64,000 bases of DNA, taken from contig OX442317.1 of NCBI GenBank assembly GCA_949358305.1, positions 15,628,491 through 15,692,490 on the forward strand, read 5' to 3'. The notes under the pieces were generated by a model. The model was not told the origin of the DNA, searched no databases, and saw only the letters and a program-made list of their open reading frames with translations. This DNA is from Strigamia acuminata. Taxonomy: Eukaryota > Arthropoda > Chilopoda > Geophilomorpha > Linotaeniidae. Position numbers and translations under genes: made by a program. Positions within the stretch are counted from its first letter, which is position 1. Every line of letters starts with the position of its first letter. Shown here one piece after another: positions 55,969 through 64,000 of the stretch.

Positions 55969-58900
55969 TCAAAGTCGGAAGATCTTAGAGATTAACGATC
56001 GCAAACGCTCAGAACTGAGCCATTTGGTAAAAATGTCCGCAATGTTCTGTTCACCGGAAACTTTGTGTAAACTGAAACATCCCGCCGTATACCACTCTCG
56101 TAGCCAATGATATTTGACGCGGATATGCTTAGTCTTGGAATTCTCCACGTCATTCGAAGTAAACTGGATGGCTGCGAGGGCGTCGGAATAGATGATAGGA
56201 CGAGATATTCTGTTCAAGATCGGGAACTCGGTGAAAATGTTGTCGAGCCAGAATGTTTCTTTAACGCACTCAACCAGGGCGATGAATTCAGCTTCCATGG
56301 TTGAACATGCGACCGTTGATTGTTTTCGGCACGACCAGCCAATTGGCACATTTCCGATGAAGGTTACGAATCCGCCGAAACTTAAGGACGTTGCCAAGTC
56401 GCTTGCCCATGAAGCATCCGTACAAGCCCACAATTGGCTAGAATTGCAGCCGGAAAGTTCGATACGATAGTCGATGGTATTGGCCACGTATTGTAGGACT
56501 TGGAGCAGGGCTCGGATGTGGGTTTCGTCGTAACACGTATTGAACTGACTCAGCGAAATGACCGAAAATAAGATGTCGGGGCGAGTTCTCGAAGCAAGAA
56601 ACAGGAGCGAACCGATGAGAGATCGGTAAGGAAAGTCCGGTAGATTTTCGGTAGACCCCTTCACGAGCGTCGTCCCGGGTGTGACGGGAACCTTCACGAG
56701 GCGATTGATAGAGACCTCGAACTTCTTAACGAGCTTGGTAATGTAGGCGCGTTGCGTGATGAAGGTTCGCCCAGCGTCTCGGATGAACTCGACGCCCAAT
56801 AGCCTCGTGATGGGACCAAGATTAACTATGTCGAACTTGGACGAGATAAGCCGGATGATTCGGGTTAACACGGTGTCGGAAGCGTAGAACAGTACGATGT
56901 CGTCCACGTAAACTAGCATGACGGCACAATTGCCGTAAATGTACACACAATTGCACGCGGGCATCTTCCGAAAACCGAGAGCTCGAAGCGTTCCATCCAA
57001 CTTTTCGTACCATTCCCTCCCCGATTGGTGAAGTCCGTAGAGGGATTTAACAAGTAGCCAGACGTTTGCGGGGTTCGAACAAGTTGCACCTGCGGGGATG
57101 CGCATGTATACCTTGTGCTTCAGGTCCCCATACAGGTATGCACTTTTGACGTCGAGGTGTGCGTCCTTCCATCCTCTGAGGACGACTAGAAGACAGAAGA
57201 ACAGTCGGATCAAAACAAAGTTCACGACCGGACTAAAAACCTCGTCGTAATCAACCCCGATGGTTTGGCGAAAGCCTTGTGCGACGAGTCGAGCACGATA
57301 ACGAGTTATTTCGCCGCTTAGATCCGTCTTCAGTTTGAAGATCCATTTACAGCCTAAAACTGTAGTATTGGGTGGTCTCGGAACTTCCTGATAAATCTGC
57401 CTCTCCTTAAAAATCCCCAATTCTTCATTGATGGCTTCACGCCATTTCGGAGCGTCCTGAAATTTTGGAATTTCCGCATAAGAAGTCGGTTCGGTTCGGC
57501 AGAGGTGAACAGCATGTCGCACTGCTGGGATCGTAGGGATGGTATGTTCTATGCTCCCGAAGAAGAAAAGTTCCGAATCGTATGGAAGGTCGTTCATGGT
57601 ACAAAACTCTTCGACCTCCTTTCTGGATCTAAGTCGTAGATTCGGTTCCGGAAAGTAGTAAACATCGGTATCGATACAACCGGGCCGCTGATCCTTCCGT
57701 AAATGTTCTTCGCGGACCCATCGACGGAAAATGGTGTCACCACCGATATAACGCCAGTAGAAAGATGTTCTGCCGACCGAGGGTGCTTCGACAAACGTTG
57801 CACCTTGGGGTAATGGAGACATTGCACCTTGGTCGAAGATAGGCATAGTGTGGTGCAAAATATCCTGGCCGGCTCTCCTACGTGTAGTTACAAAACGTAG
57901 AGGTGAACCAGGTGGTGAAAGACCGGGAGAACTCGCTTGTGATTCTGCTGAGACATGCTGAGATTGAGATTGCTCAAGCATATCCGGTTGGATTGCCTCT
58001 TCGCCGATCTGTTCAACATCTTCATCAGTGTCTTGGCCTTCTTCTTGATAAAGGATAGGATACGATATTGACCGTCCCATACTCGCTGAATCTGGTAATG
58101 CCAGCGCACACGCCTCTATTAATTGACGTTCAGGCGTTCTCAACGGGGAAAGGTGAACACAGGGAATCGATATCGATTTCGAAACGGATCCATTCCCGTT
58201 ATCATCATCGTCATCATCGTCACTCGATGAATCATCATCAGATTCGACTTTCGGCCAATCCAAATAAACGGTGTCGTCAAACGACACTCTCTGTTGTTGT
58301 TGTTGACCAACTTCGGGTTCTGTGAATGTCTCTTGGCGATGACCATTCCGCGTTTTAAGCGACTTCCGATATGACTGATGTTCATCAATGCGTACATGGA
58401 TTGATTCCGTTACGCTATTGTCTATAGGGTTCCACACTCGATAACCACGTGTGCCAGTGGCGTATCCCACAAGGAAACCTTCCCAAGCACGGGGATCGAG
58501 CTTTTTGCGTCCCGGTGCAGTAAAGTGCACCCAGCACTTGGATCCAACTTTCCTCAGATGACGTAACGAAAGAGCACGCTGGCGCCAAAGGATATATGGG
58601 ACTTGATTGTTCAAACGAGAATGTGGACTGCGGTTCTTGATGTATGCGAAATTGACAGCGATTTCGGCCCATAAACCGGCAGGAAGTTTGGTTTCTTCAA
58701 GAACAGCCCGGAGATGGTCAGCCATCGTTCGGTTGATCCTTTCGGCTGTGCCGTTCATTTGAGGGCTCGAAGGGTTAGTCCGCTGACCCTGGATCCCTCT
58801 CTCCTTTAGATATTGCAGAAATTCGTTGGACATGAATTCGCCGCCCCTATCAGATCGAATGGCTTTCACGCGTGTGTTTGCAACACACTCGACTCGGGCG

Positions 58901-60981
58901 ACGAAGTCCTTAAAACATGAGAAGACCTGGGACTTCTGGGCTAAAGGAGTGATCCATGTATATCGCGTCGCGTCATCAATAACCGTAAAAACGAATCGGG
59001 CGCCACCAAATGAAGGAACCGGATTTGGCCCCCAGACATCCATGTGCAGGAGATCAAGTGGCTTTGAAGTTGAAGGATGCAGATCAGGCTTGTGAGAAGC
59101 CCTTATGGACTTTGCAAGTCGGCAATCATTGCACGCCAGTTCCTGTGATACATCCGCGGGTTCGAGTCCATATACCTGATCGTTGTTCGCCAACAATCGC
59201 ATCGCATTGGTGTGCAAATGGCCTAGGCGACTATGCCACAAACCAGTTGCGTCTTTTACGGAGGCAGGATTGGCAAGGGTTTTCTTTGGCGTTTGAACAG
59301 GATTTGGAATAACCTTCTTTTGTGATTGAGAAGGGTTACCAGCGGATTGGATAGGAAGAGGAGATGTAGTAGTTGGAGGACTACTTGGGATATACTGGAG
59401 AGCATTGGCGTAGGATTGGATTGGAGGGTTGGTGTGGATGGGCAAGGATTGTGGCACGGGTAGAGGATTAGTGGCAACCGAAATTGACGTTGGCACCTCA
59501 GTCGCAGGCAATGGCGGCATTTGAATCCTAAAATCCGTGATGTTTCGTTGCATAGCCTTCTGCTTCTTCGCCTTTGGAATATTCACGAAGTCAACTTCCG
59601 TCGTAACAAATGTCTGTACTGGCGGTTGTTGGATTATCTGTGAAGACGTAGTGGCAACCGTTGGATTTGTACACAACCCATCCAGGTAATACAATCCTCC
59701 CTTCTCCTTTGCTCTGAGAATTGTTTCAGCAATGTTCGATTTATAAATGTTGATCTCCCCGTTATAGGTGTGGATATGGTGACTAGTCTTGTCGATCCTC
59801 GAGACGGAGATTAGATTTGCCTCGAAATTGGGTGCATAAAGCACATTCGTTAATGTCACATTGCAGTGAAAATTGTCCACACGAGTCTGCAATAGGACAT
59901 TTCCTCGGCCAGTCACTTGTGATTTCCCTTGTCCCAACTCGATGTCAAAAGGGACGATGTCTGAGAAATCAGAAAACCACGACCGTACGTGGGAAACATG
60001 GTCAGTGGCGCCGCAGTCGACTATCCATTCATGTGACTGCATCAGATGGGCAACGGGACGTTCAATCATCGGCGGAGCGTTCACGAAAAACACTGCGTTG
60101 CGAACCGGATGAGAACTTCCTCTCGGGCGATTGTCCTCGGGTTTGGGAGCCGAGTTCTTGCCACGCTTCTTGCTCTTGCTGCGAGAGCGTTGGAAAGAAG
60201 CTGTCGGTTGTTGATTCCGGTTGTCGCGTTTAGGATATGGGCACTTATTCGCATAGTGACCCATTTCGTCACAGTTAAAGCATTTGACCTGCGATAATGG
60301 ACGACGCGGACGAGAACCTTGGCGGGATTGTTGCGGATTTTGATTAGCCGCGTGAGCTGACGCCGACACGTTATGTAGTCCTACGGATTTGAGGCGAAGG
60401 TATTCGGATATGAGCTGTTCGGATACTTTGTCCGGTGTAAAATTTGCCACGGGCCAATTGTATATCGCAAACGTGGCTTGCGCATATTCCGGAGGTAGAC
60501 GATGTAAGTATTGGTAAGCATGATGCTTCTCCGACACTTCTTCTTCCATGTCTCGTAGTTGGCGTACGTGCAGGTTAACGCGACTCACGAAATCGACCAT
60601 ATCCTCGTTTGGCTCGAGGTGTAATCCCAGAAATTGCCATCTCATGGCTGCTTGACGAGCCAGAGAACTGGGAGCGAAGATTTTCGACAAAATGTCCCAA
60701 GCTTCTTTCGGGGTATTGGCGTTGTCCAGTGTGGAGCGTTTTGCTTCGCTCACGTGACAATAAATGTGTCCCAACGCCTTGTCTTTCTTCAGTTTATATT
60801 TCTCAGTCTCTTTCGGGGTTAATGTCAATAAATATTCGGCCTCCTTTTCTTCGGTGACATGTCTCCAAAGGCCTTCTGACTTTAAGAGCATGCACATGGA
60901 ACGACGCCATTGTTCGTAATTGTTTATTCCTAGCATCGGACATTTCCCAGCCGTTGGTTCCGCGTAGCCGGATTTCTGCAT
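55969..60981 (-). CDS. element I gag-pol polyprotein
   Basis: About 1670 residues from the ATG at 60981 (M-Q-K-S-G-Y); an in-frame extension of 52 residues upstream lacks Gag similarity. The Gag domain has a CCHC knuckle CFNCDEMGHYANKCP near residues 232-247. Protease near 320 reads IVDCGATDH, with Cys where most have Ser or Thr. The pre-integrase segment is LWHSRLGHLH. The integrase core has HMDVWG, SDRGGEF and NGTAERIN. RT has LVYVDDIVLF (about 56910). RNase H has CTDASWASD (about 56420) and MEAEFIAL (about 56290). An acidic Ser/Asp-rich linker lies near 58200-58250. No stops or frameshifts. Confidence 0.95.
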   Translation of the reverse strand: MQKSGYAEPTAGKCPMLGINNYEQWRRSMCMLLKSEGLWRHVTEEKEAEYLLTLTPKETEKYKLKKDKALGHIYCHVSEAKRSTLDNANTPKEAWDILSKIFAPSSLARQAAMRWQFLGLHLEPNEDMVDFVSRVNLHVRQLRDMEEEVSEKHHAYQYLHRLPPEYAQATFAIYNWPVANFTPDKVSEQLISEYLRLKSVGLHNVSASAHAANQNPQQSRQGSRPRRPLSQVKCFNCDEMGHYANKCPYPKRDNRNQQPTASFQRSRSKSKKRGKNSAPKPEDNRPRGSSHPVRNAVFFVNAPPMIERPVAHLMQSHEWIVDCGATDHVSHVRSWFSDFSDIVPFDIELGQGKSQVTGRGNVLLQTRVDNFHCNVTLTNVLYAPNFEANLISVSRIDKTSHHIHTYNGEINIYKSNIAETILRAKEKGGLYYLDGLCTNPTVATTSSQIIQQPPVQTFVTTEVDFVNIPKAKKQKAMQRNITDFRIQMPPLPATEVPTSISVATNPLPVPQSLPIHTNPPIQSYANALQYIPSSPPTTTSPLPIQSAGNPSQSQKKVIPNPVQTPKKTLANPASVKDATGLWHSRLGHLHTNAMRLLANNDQVYGLEPADVSQELACNDCRLAKSIRASHKPDLHPSTSKPLDLLHMDVWGPNPVPSFGGARFVFTVIDDATRYTWITPLAQKSQVFSCFKDFVARVECVANTRVKAIRSDRGGEFMSNEFLQYLKERGIQGQRTNPSSPQMNGTAERINRTMADHLRAVLEETKLPAGLWAEIAVNFAYIKNRSPHSRLNNQVPYILWRQRALSLRHLRKVGSKCWVHFTAPGRKKLDPRAWEGFLVGYATGTRGYRVWNPIDNSVTESIHVRIDEHQSYRKSLKTRNGHRQETFTEPEVGQQQQQRVSFDDTVYLDWPKVESDDDSSSDDDDDDDNGNGSVSKSISIPCVHLSPLRTPERQLIEACALALPDSASMGRSISYPILYQEEGQDTDEDVEQIGEEAIQPDMLEQSQSQHVSAESQASSPGLSPPGSPLRFVTTRRRAGQDILHHTMPIFDQGAMSPLPQGATFVEAPSVGRTSFYWRYIGGDTIFRRWVREEHLRKDQRPGCIDTDVYYFPEPNLRLRSRKEVEEFCTMNDLPYDSELFFFGSIEHTIPTIPAVRHAVHLCRTEPTSYAEIPKFQDAPKWREAINEELGIFKERQIYQEVPRPPNTTVLGCKWIFKLKTDLSGEITRYRARLVAQGFRQTIGVDYDEVFSPVVNFVLIRLFFCLLVVLRGWKDAHLDVKSAYLYGDLKHKVYMRIPAGATCSNPANVWLLVKSLYGLHQSGREWYEKLDGTLRALGFRKMPACNCVYIYGNCAVMLVYVDDIVLFYASDTVLTRIIRLISSKFDIVNLGPITRLLGVEFIRDAGRTFITQRAYITKLVKKFEVSINRLVKVPVTPGTTLVKGSTENLPDFPYRSLIGSLLFLASRTRPDILFSVISLSQFNTCYDETHIRALLQVLQYVANTIDYRIELSGCNSSQLWACTDASWASDLATSLSFGGFVTFIGNVPIGWSCRKQSTVACSTMEAEFIALVECVKETFWLDNIFTEFPILNRISRPIIYSDALAAIQFTSNDVENSKTKHIRVKYHWLREWYTAGCFSLHKVSGEQNIADIFTKWLSSERLRSLISKIFRL

Positions 60982-61890
60982 CCTGGCGTGAAAATCCTTC
61001 GACCTTGCACACCGCGAAAACACAAAGGCGTAGAGAGTGGTACGGGCGTAGTAGAAGACACTCGTAGCACTACACAATCCGACGTCACGATCACAAACAC
61101 TAACCGAAGCACAAGCACTTTCGAGGCGGAAAACCACAAATTGGAAGCCGATGCTACAATCAGCTGATAACCTAGAGTGAGTGTCCCCCTAGTGTCCTTT
61201 GAGATCGCCTGGGATCGCGGGAATACTAGGTGGCGCAGGGCTCAGCCTCACTCTAGAATACAAATGCAGCTTGGACAGACTTGTCCGAAGGGCTGCACCG
61301 ATTCTAATAGGGAACCAACCAAAAGCCTTAAATAATATCTTAAAATAACAAAGTTTCACGACAGGGAAGGAGAAAAGTTGATGAATCTCTCGCGTAACGT
61401 CACGCGAGCTCGTGATAAAGGCACGAGCGGGTTTTCTCGAAAAACCCGTTAAAAGCGCTAATTTGGATTCGAAAATCCAAATTCTTCTCATTAAATGAGG
61501 CTCTTCACGAAAATACGCCAAAAATTCGTCGTAATAAATCAGATCGTCGATACTGTGCATACGCCGGGGTATGACACAGCGAGAATCGTCTCATTTCTCG
61601 ATGAAAAGACGCTATTTTAGCGTTGTCGTGTCGCAAATCGACAAAAACTGAAAATAAATAAAAAATTCGACTCAAAATTCGCGAGACCGCGGAATTATGG
61701 TCGAAATTAAATGCAGGGTCGCGTGGAAAACAGCACAGACTGCTCTGGAACGTCGGTAACGTAGCGGCGACGTTCTTCTCACCGAAATCGGGCCGGAAAT
61801 CGACGTAAACCTAAAACGAAAAATTCGCCGCGAAATTCGCGAAAATTCGCTGAATTTTCGGCGAAAATTAGTGGCAAAAGAATAGCTAAA
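60982..61890 (-). other. element I 5' leader with hairpin array
   Basis: About 0.9 kb of leader. It contains five adjacent hairpins at 61389-61499, another possible one near 61557-61575, a 19-base block shared with element A (61352-61370), and further inverted repeats of AATTCGCG type (61810-61870). It is probably structured RNA for packaging, dimerisation or translation; this is inference. Confidence 0.6.
61389..61499 (-). promoter_or_regulatory. row of five hairpins in element I leader
   Basis: Stems, in plus coordinates: 61389-61395 with 61402-61408 (7 bp); 61108+300-61414 i.e. 61408-61414 with 61422-61428 (7 bp); 61428-61435 with 61441-61448 (8 bp); 61461-61469 with 61474-61482 (9 bp); 61487-61491 with 61495-61499 (5 bp). 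All are perfect Watson-Crick, and the first three abut. Confidence 0.65.
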
Positions 61891-61906
61891 CCATCCTCTG
61901 CTACCA
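61891..61906 (-). promoter_or_regulatory. element I primer-binding site (initiator Met tRNA)
   Basis: In element sense TGGTAGCAGAGGATGG, 16 bases complementary to an animal initiator-Met tRNA 3' end, two bases from the 5' LTR. Confidence 0.88.
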
Positions 61907-61908
61907 AT

Positions 61909-62451
61909 TGAAGGGCAGCAGAGGAGAGCAGCGCAAAATTCGGTGCAAACCGAAGCGTGGAAACGTGCGCGGGCGCCGTGTCACTGACACGGACGTAGCG
62001 ACGATGCTACAAATTGCCGAGACGAGTGCGCGCGGCCTAATGCCACTCATATGCGCCTAAACTAATTGTCAACAGCACAGAAGGTGCTCTAAATGAAATG
62101 CAATGCACTAAAAACATAAAACTTTACTGAAATGAATTGAAATCTTACATAAATGTCCATTTTCCAGGTGGAGAGAAACAGACAAGCACCAAACCGTGTG
62201 CGCGGCCATCTTGGATGGTGAAAAGTACAAGGATGACACCTGGTGTCGGAATTAGGCGTTACATAAACAAAAAACTAGAGAATGCATGGTACTCCATGCT
62301 TAAGTACACAAAACGAGGTAAATATATAAATAATCATAAATAAAGTCGAGAATTGAATTATCACAACAAATACACTTGGATAATTAATAAACAAAAGATC
62401 AAATGTGATCCTATATCACATCGACACACTTTGGGCTATTTTTGACCAACA
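61909..62451 (-). repeat. element I 5' LTR
   Basis: 543 bp, partner of 55206-55748, then duplication AACGT. Confidence 0.95.
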
Positions 62452-64000
62452 AACGTCAATGTCATCCGCAGTTACATTCGATTCGGAAGGCTTCTTTTTC
62501 CTTTTGTCGTCAAAAAGGTGTTCCGGAATGCGAAGATTGTGCTCCACACAATAGCGTTTGACTTCCGGAATTGAACGCAGTCTTGGTTTATCATATCCCT
62601 CGATCGTATACTCAATGTCCTTTTGACCTGTTGGTCTTGTCTTCTCGGTCTTTTTCCATACAAGAGCTGGTATGGTTGGAATTGGGTTTGGAAGAACCTG
62701 TCCAGGTTGTTGCAAAATGTTTGGTTGCTTTGCTGCTGGCAAGTTGTGTTGCAATGCATCTTCCGGCAGTTTAAACTTCAACCTGACTGGAGGTAATTCT
62801 TCTCCCTCTTTCTTCTTGATAGGTTGTGGCGGGGGTAGCGGTGGCCTCACGTCCTTGTCTGAGTAGTATTGACGGTCATTGTCGTTATCCAGATTATCAT
62901 TGAGATTGTCAATGTATGTCGTATATCTCTCCGGTAGGCCCAGCACGCCTTCAACTCCGCGCCTGCTCTCAACAAATTTAACGTCGCTGGTCTCAATAAC
63001 TTTTGAAAAATCGGGTAACCAGACTCTGTATCCCTTTGTGATTCTGGAATATCCTAACATGATGCCATGGAGTCCTTTGTTGTCGATTTTTCCATCACGT
63101 ACTCGCTTTTGCACAAAACATAAACTTCCAAATTTTCGTAAGTGCCGAAGTGATGGTTTGCGGCCATAATATAACTCCATTGGTGTTTTATCTGAGTTTA
63201 ACTTGGCAATCCTATTCCTGAGATAGTTGAAAGTTAAAATTGCCTCGCCCCAAAAGCGATGTTCCAGTTGTGCGTCATAAATGAGCGCTCGCATTCCATT
63301 TGCTAATGTTTGGTTTAATCTCTCAGAAACTCCGTTCTGGGCGGGTGTGTACGCATTTGTCCTTTTGTGTGCGATCCCTTGTTGGTCAAGATACTCTCCA
63401 AACTTATTCGAACAAAACTCCATCCCATTGTCCGTGCGGATGGCCAAGATTGGTTTTCCGAGTAGTCTTTCAATCCGTTTTGCGTGTGTTTGGAAAATAC
63501 CAAACACTTCATCCTTTTGTTTCATTAGGTAAACCGTGGAATAACGGGAAAAATCATCCGTAATGGTAAGAAAATACCTATTTCCCGAAAGTGTTGGCGT
63601 TGAAAAAGCCCCGCACACATCCATGTGTAAAAGTTCCAACGGTTGCTTCGACCTAATTCCTGGTAAAGATTTATGAGAGATGGCCTTTTTCTTCGCCAGC
63701 GTGCAAACATCACATTGCGTGATTGGCACGTCCAAAATTGGTAGTCCAACTACCGCATCTCGCTTACTCATTTCTTGCACGCTTGGGAAGTGGATGTGTC
63801 CAAGTCTCTCGTGCCACAATCTGGCTTCTTCTGGGTTGGATGCCTTTTTGGTTGAGCTGGTCGATTCTTGTGTTTGTTGTGTTTGTTGTTGACCAGTACT
63901 CGCCTTGTTGCTTTCTATCAACTTCAATTTTTCAATGTCGGGTTTCAAATCACTTGTTTTGACATAATAAAGCCTGTCCTTTTTAACAGCTTCCATCAAT
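62452..64000 (-). pseudogene. Copia element H integrase region (5' part, runs off window)
   Basis: About 515 codons enter from beyond 64000. They include the pre-integrase zinc segment (LWHERLGHIH ... CDVCTLAKKK) and the integrase core with LLHMDVCGAF, TDNGMEF and NGVSERLN, then the linker up to TADDIDV, where element I is inserted. Dropping one AACGT restores the frame into 55205. Gag and the 5' LTR lie outside the window. The single UGA downstream is the only other defect seen. Confidence 0.9.

Larger units (their letters stand above)
55206..62451 (-). mobile_element. Copia element I (complete, nested in H)
   Basis: 7246 bp with 543-bp LTRs (55206-55748 and 61909-62451) that look identical by eye, and exact duplication AACGT (55201-55205 and 62452-62456). 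Primer site and purine tract are in place. One intact gag-pol frame. The most recent insertion in this part of the window. Confidence 0.96.

Overview
This is a window of animal nuclear DNA that is mostly nested LTR retrotransposons. Three things point to an animal. The first 8 kb hold two small multi-exon genes with short introns (49-140 bp). All three complete Copia elements carry a primer-binding site matching the 3' end of an animal initiator-methionine tRNA (core TGGTAGCAGAGG). Microsatellites are abundant and there is no bacterial-style gene packing. I infer an invertebrate; nothing here fixes the species. A 200-base run of N at 3612-3811 shows this is a scaffold with a gap.

Region 1 (1-8412) is host DNA. 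It holds a minus-strand gene with C2H2-like and PHD zinc fingers (1046 to the gap), a second minus-strand gene for an acidic, coiled-coil-like protein (6365-7711), microsatellites, and a three-copy 73-bp tandem repeat.

Region 2 (8413-21796) is Copia element A, minus strand, with 313-bp LTRs and target duplication AAATA. Copia element B (12402-19228, minus strand, 470-bp LTRs, duplication ACCTT) sits inside its gag-pol frame.

Region 3 (21797-25100) contains a palindrome of about 290 bp and a 2-kb foldback structure built from short palindromic repeats.

Region 4 (25100-50759) is a Gypsy nest. Element D (plus strand, 5' truncated) has element C (25991-32011, minus strand, 237-bp LTRs, duplication ATCGA) inside its integrase gene. 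It also has the giant element E (35790-49310, plus strand, 997-bp LTRs, duplication ACAT) inside its long 3' LTR. D abuts the 3' end of a further Gypsy element, F.

Region 5 (50760-64000) is a Copia nest. A decayed copy G is cut by element H (minus strand), and H is cut by the complete element I (55206-62451, 543-bp LTRs, duplication AACGT).

In the complete elements Gag forms the particle, and protease, integrase and reverse transcriptase/RNase H process, insert and copy the RNA. Single-frame gag-pol polyproteins are the Copia pattern here (A, B, I). C has gag and pol in one frame separated by one UGA. E has gag and pol in different frames plus a third gene that is not a recognisable envelope. 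That third gene, with a possible spliced acidic first exon, is the most novel item. The foldback structure and a row of five hairpins in the leader of element I come next. Near-identical LTR pairs and exact target duplications for A, B, C, E and I indicate recent insertion.
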